Source of the DNA: JBOHHM01 sp050725495
Lineage (GTDB): Bacteria > Pseudomonadota > Gammaproteobacteria > Burkholderiales > Burkholderiaceae_C
Reading direction: 5' to 3'
DNA: 8,556 nucleotides
Assembly: GCA_050725495.1 (NCBI GenBank)
Contig: JBOHHM010000252.1
Coordinates: forward strand, 1 to 8,556
The notes beneath the pieces are model-generated. The model worked only from the letters and a program-made list of their open reading frames with translations. It ran no database searches and was not told the origin of the DNA. Position numbers and translations under genes: made by a program. Shown here one piece after another: positions 6,542-8,556 of this stretch (the stretch's first letter is position 1; each line of letters starts with the position of its first letter).

Positions 6542-6617
6542 GCTGGCAAGTTTGGGCGAAGTTGCCGTGAATTAAAAGAAAAATTAAACTCTCAGTGAAA
6601 ACATCAGCGTAACTTAT
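6542..6617. promoter_or_regulatory. Shared dadA/argP divergent promoter region
   Basis: This 76-bp spacer is far more AT-rich than its surroundings. On the plus strand TTGCCG (6562-6567), 17 bp, then TAAACT (6585-6590) is a plausible sigma-70 promoter for the regulator. On the minus strand TTCACT (6599-6594), 17 bp, then TTTAAT (6576-6571) is a plausible promoter for dadA. The two overlap almost completely. AATTAA occurs twice, 12 bp apart (6570-6575 and 6582-6587), and could be part of a LysR-type binding site. Promoter calls are by eye. Confidence 0.5.
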
Positions 6618-7529
6618 ATGAGTACCTTCGACCCCGACGCCCTGGAATGCCTGGCCGCCATCGTGGAGGAGGGTGGCTTCGAGCGGGCCGCCCAGCGTTT
6701 GTCGATCACCCAGTCGGCCGTGTCGCAGCGCCTGCGTGCGCTGGAGGCACAGGTCGGCACGGTGCTGATCGTGCGCAGCCGCCCGCTCAGGCCCACGCCG
6801 GCTGGCCAGCTGCTGCTCAAGCACACCAAGCAGCTGCGCCTGCTGCGTGCCGACCTCGAGCGCGACCTCAAGGAGCTCGCGCCCAGCTCGACCGGCGGCG
6901 CGCGCGAAGAGGAGCGCATCTCGATCGCGATCAACGCCGACAGCATTGCGACCTGGGCCCTGCCCGCGCTCAATGAGCTGGCGACCCAGGGCCTGCCGAT
7001 GGAGGTCATTGCCGATGACCAGGACTTCACCCAGGAGTGGCTGCGCGAGGGCCAGGTGCTGGGCTGCGTGACCACGCTCAAGCAGGCCCTGCGCGGCTGC
7101 AAGGTCGTGCCGCTGGGCGCCATGAACTATGTGTGCGTGGCCGCGCCAGCCTACGCGCAAGCCCATGCGCCCAAGGGCCTGACGCCGCACAACTTTCGCG
7201 AGATCCCCTTCGTGGCCTTCAACCGCAAGGACGACATGCAAGCCGAGTTCGTCGCCAAGGCCTTTGGCTTGAAGCGCGTCACGCTGAACCAGCTGTTCGT
7301 GCCCAGCTCCGAAGGCCAGGTGCGCGCCGTGCTGGCGGGCTGGGGTGCGAGCGTGCTGCCCGAGCTGCTGGTGCGGGGCCTGCTGGAGCAGGGACAGCTG
7401 GTCGATCTTGTGCCTGGCCAGGCCCTGCCGATCCAGCTGTACTGGCATTGCTGGAACCTGGAGTCGGAGGTGCTGGACGCGCTCAGCGTCGCGCTGACCG
7501 GGGCCGCCCGGGCCGCGCTGCTGAACTGA
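6618..7529 (+). CDS. argP: LysR-family regulator, ArgP/LysG type
   Basis: A 303-residue DNA-binding regulator closely resembling E. coli ArgP (IciA) along its length. The winged helix-turn-helix occupies residues 7-65, with GFERAAQRLSITQSAVSQRLRALE at 20-43 as the recognition unit. A linker helix of Leu/Arg/Glu repeats follows (66-88). The effector domain opens with ISIAINADSIATWALPAL (101-118), the ArgP/LysG hallmark, and contains VAFNRKDDMQ and a late LYWHCWNLES segment also shared with ArgP. Known members sense lysine and arginine and activate the divergent exporter gene lysE/argO. Here the divergent gene is dadA, so control of D-amino-acid oxidation is inferred, and autoregulation is likely. 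The ATG at 6618 lacks a Shine-Dalgarno sequence but gives the expected N-terminus; the leader would be only about 20 nt. The gene symbol follows the subfamily, not proven orthology. Confidence 0.92.
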   Translation: MSTFDPDALECLAAIVEEGGFERAAQRLSITQSAVSQRLRALEAQVGTVLIVRSRPLRPTPAGQLLLKHTKQLRLLRADLERDLKELAPSSTGGAREEERISIAINADSIATWALPALNELATQGLPMEVIADDQDFTQEWLREGQVLGCVTTLKQALRGCKVVPLGAMNYVCVAAPAYAQAHAPKGLTPHNFREIPFVAFNRKDDMQAEFVAKAFGLKRVTLNQLFVPSSEGQVRAVLAGWGASVLPELLVRGLLEQGQLVDLVPGQALPIQLYWHCWNLESEVLDALSVALTGAARAALLN

Positions 7530-7535
7530 GCCGGG

Positions 7536-7563
7536 CGCCGGCGGCGTGTATGCTGTGCCGGCG
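7536..7563 (+). other. Stem-loop after the regulator gene
   Basis: CGCCGGC (7536-7542) pairs perfectly with GCCGGCG (7557-7563) around a 14-nt loop, 7 nt after the argP stop. An alternative shorter hairpin, GCCGG-gcg-CCGGC, occupies 7530-7542. The two are mutually exclusive and neither has a T-tract. The loop contains TATGCT (7549-7554), a possible -10 element for the next gene. Confidence 0.35.
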
Positions 7564-7594
7564 TCCGTGTCCTGGTCTTGGAAAGGTGAATCGC

Positions 7595-8556
7595 GTGATA
7601 CGTGTGCTGGGCTTGCGCGCCCGTCTGGTTTTGCTGGTTCTGATCGCGCTGCTGCCGGTGTTCGGGCTGTTTGCCGTCTCGGCCCTGGAGCAGCAGCACA
7701 GCGCGCTCGCGGCCGCGAGATCCAGCCTGTTGTCCCAAGCCCAGCTGGCCGCCGCGCAGCAGCTGCGCCTGGTCGAGTTGACGCGGCAGCTGCTGCACGA
7801 CATTGCCGGCGGCCCGGCGATCCAGGATACGAAACTGGGGCTGTGCCGCCAGTATCTCCACAACCTGCATAGCCGCAACCCTGCCTACACCGGCCTGGGC
7901 GTGGCGGCTCTGGACGGCCGCCTGGTCTGCGATGGTCGTGGCACGGCGCCTGGCGTCAGCATCGGCGACCGCCCCTATTTCCAGCAGGTACTGGCCGGGC
8001 AGGCGTTCGCGGTCGGTGCGTATGGCGTCGGCAAGATCACGGGCCGCCAGACAATAGGATTCGGGGCGCCGGTGCATGGCAGCGACGGGCGCCTCAACGG
8101 CGTGGCCCACGCCGCGCTCGATGTGAGCGTCATCGGCCAGGCCTTGGCCGCCCTGCCCGCCCAGCCGGGGACCGAGTTGACCGTGACCGACCGCAACGGC
8201 GCCATTTTGGCGACCCATCCGCCCCGGCCCGCAGCTGTGGGCCGCGAGCTGCGGGATGAGCCGACGCGGCAGGCCCTGCGGGGCCAGCAGTCAGGCATTC
8301 AGGAGGCGGTCGATGCCCAGGGGCAGGAGCGGGTCTACGCCTTCTGGCCCGTGCGGCTGGCAGACCAGCCGGCCCTGTTTGTGGCCGTCAGCCTGCCGCG
8401 CGAGCTGATTCTGGCGCCGCCGCTGCGCGCGTTTCGGCTGCAACTGGCCGTGTTGCTGGCCACGACCCTGCTGGGCGCGCTGCTGGCTTGGTGGATGGGT
8501 AAACGCCTGATCGTGAACCCGGCCGAGGCCTTGCTGCACAAGGCCCATGCCGTGGC
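7595..8556 (+). CDS. Membrane-bound double-Cache sensor protein, cut by window end
   Basis: The first 320 codons of a signalling protein are present; the frame is still open at the window edge. Residues 11-30 (LVLLVLIALLPVFGLFAVSA) are the first membrane helix and about 283-301 (QLAVLLATTLLGALLAWWM) the second. Between them lies a periplasmic double-Cache (dCache-like) ligand sensor: a long helix with QQ/LR repeats, then the distal domain with YTGLGVAALDGRLVCDG (98-114), the typical GDRPYFQQ (124-131) and VAHAALDVSVIG (170-181). The proximal domain follows (LTVTDRNGAILATHP, 195-209; ERVYAFWPV, 245-253). RLIVNPAEALLHKA after helix 2 looks like the start of a HAMP-like linker. The output (GGDEF/EAL, kinase or methyl-accepting domain) is beyond the window. 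The GTG at 7595 has AAAGGTG with a 6-nt spacer; an in-frame GTG at 7586 is less likely. It starts 65 bp after argP, with no obvious functional tie. Confidence 0.87.
   Translation, partial: MIRVLGLRARLVLLVLIALLPVFGLFAVSALEQQHSALAAARSSLLSQAQLAAAQQLRLVELTRQLLHDIAGGPAIQDTKLGLCRQYLHNLHSRNPAYTGLGVAALDGRLVCDGRGTAPGVSIGDRPYFQQVLAGQAFAVGAYGVGKITGRQTIGFGAPVHGSDGRLNGVAHAALDVSVIGQALAALPAQPGTELTVTDRNGAILATHPPRPAAVGRELRDEPTRQALRGQQSGIQEAVDAQGQERVYAFWPVRLADQPALFVAVSLPRELILAPPLRAFRLQLAVLLATTLLGALLAWWMGKRLIVNPAEALLHKAHAV

Noticed and set aside
5694..7448. 584-codon minus-strand open frame spanning dadA and argP
   Set aside because: It runs antisense to argP and in another frame of dadA, has a Gln/Arg/His/Ala-rich composition with no recognisable domain, and both genes it overlaps match well-known families end to end.
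7151..8218. 355-codon minus-strand open frame opposite the Cache sensor gene
   Set aside because: The plus strand encodes a membrane-helix, dCache, membrane-helix architecture; the antisense frame has no such features and is Gln/Arg-rich.

Overview
The window is a high-GC (clearly above 60%) chromosomal segment. Codon choice, gene families and protein sequences suggest a betaproteobacterium of the order Burkholderiales, most like the Comamonadaceae (Acidovorax, Variovorax, Hydrogenophaga type). That placement is inference; there is no rRNA or other marker gene here. I see no transposase, integrase, CRISPR array, tRNA or phage gene. It reads as an ordinary chromosomal region with several small accessory genes.

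Layout. Positions 12-959 (+) hold a complete pseudouridine-5'-phosphate glycosidase (psuG). A 317-bp gap follows, with a striking 32-bp near-perfect palindrome and a coding-like minus-strand frame that ends inside it. Next come three minus-strand genes, read from high to low coordinate: a small acidic protein (2553-2236), a DUF1810 protein (2143-1724) and a VOC/glyoxalase-fold protein (1702-1277). The last two are 21 bp apart and probably co-transcribed. Divergent from them on the plus strand are a four-helix SPW-repeat membrane protein (2848-3210) and a secreted cysteine-containing protein (3390-3887). Convergent to these is a PEBP/YbhB-type protein (4422-3958, minus).

The right half centres on D-amino-acid metabolism. 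A DadA-type D-amino-acid dehydrogenase (6541-5216, minus) is followed 57 bp downstream by a flavodoxin-fold NAD(P)H oxidoreductase (5158-4595, minus). The gap between them is almost filled by a strong stem-loop. Divergent from dadA, across a 76-bp AT-rich spacer with overlapping candidate promoters, is an ArgP/LysG-type LysR regulator (6618-7529). Its usual divergent partner is a lysine/arginine exporter, so pairing with dadA suggests local control of amino-acid catabolism. The window ends inside a membrane-bound double-Cache sensor gene (from 7595, plus) whose output domain is cut off.

I found no convincing undescribed multi-gene system. The best leads are the 1078-1109 palindrome with its adjoining coding-like frame, the argP-dadA divergent pair, and the stem-loop between dadA and the oxidoreductase gene. 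Several starts were moved from the longest frame to codons with proper Shine-Dalgarno sequences: 2143, 2553, 2848, 4422 and 7595.
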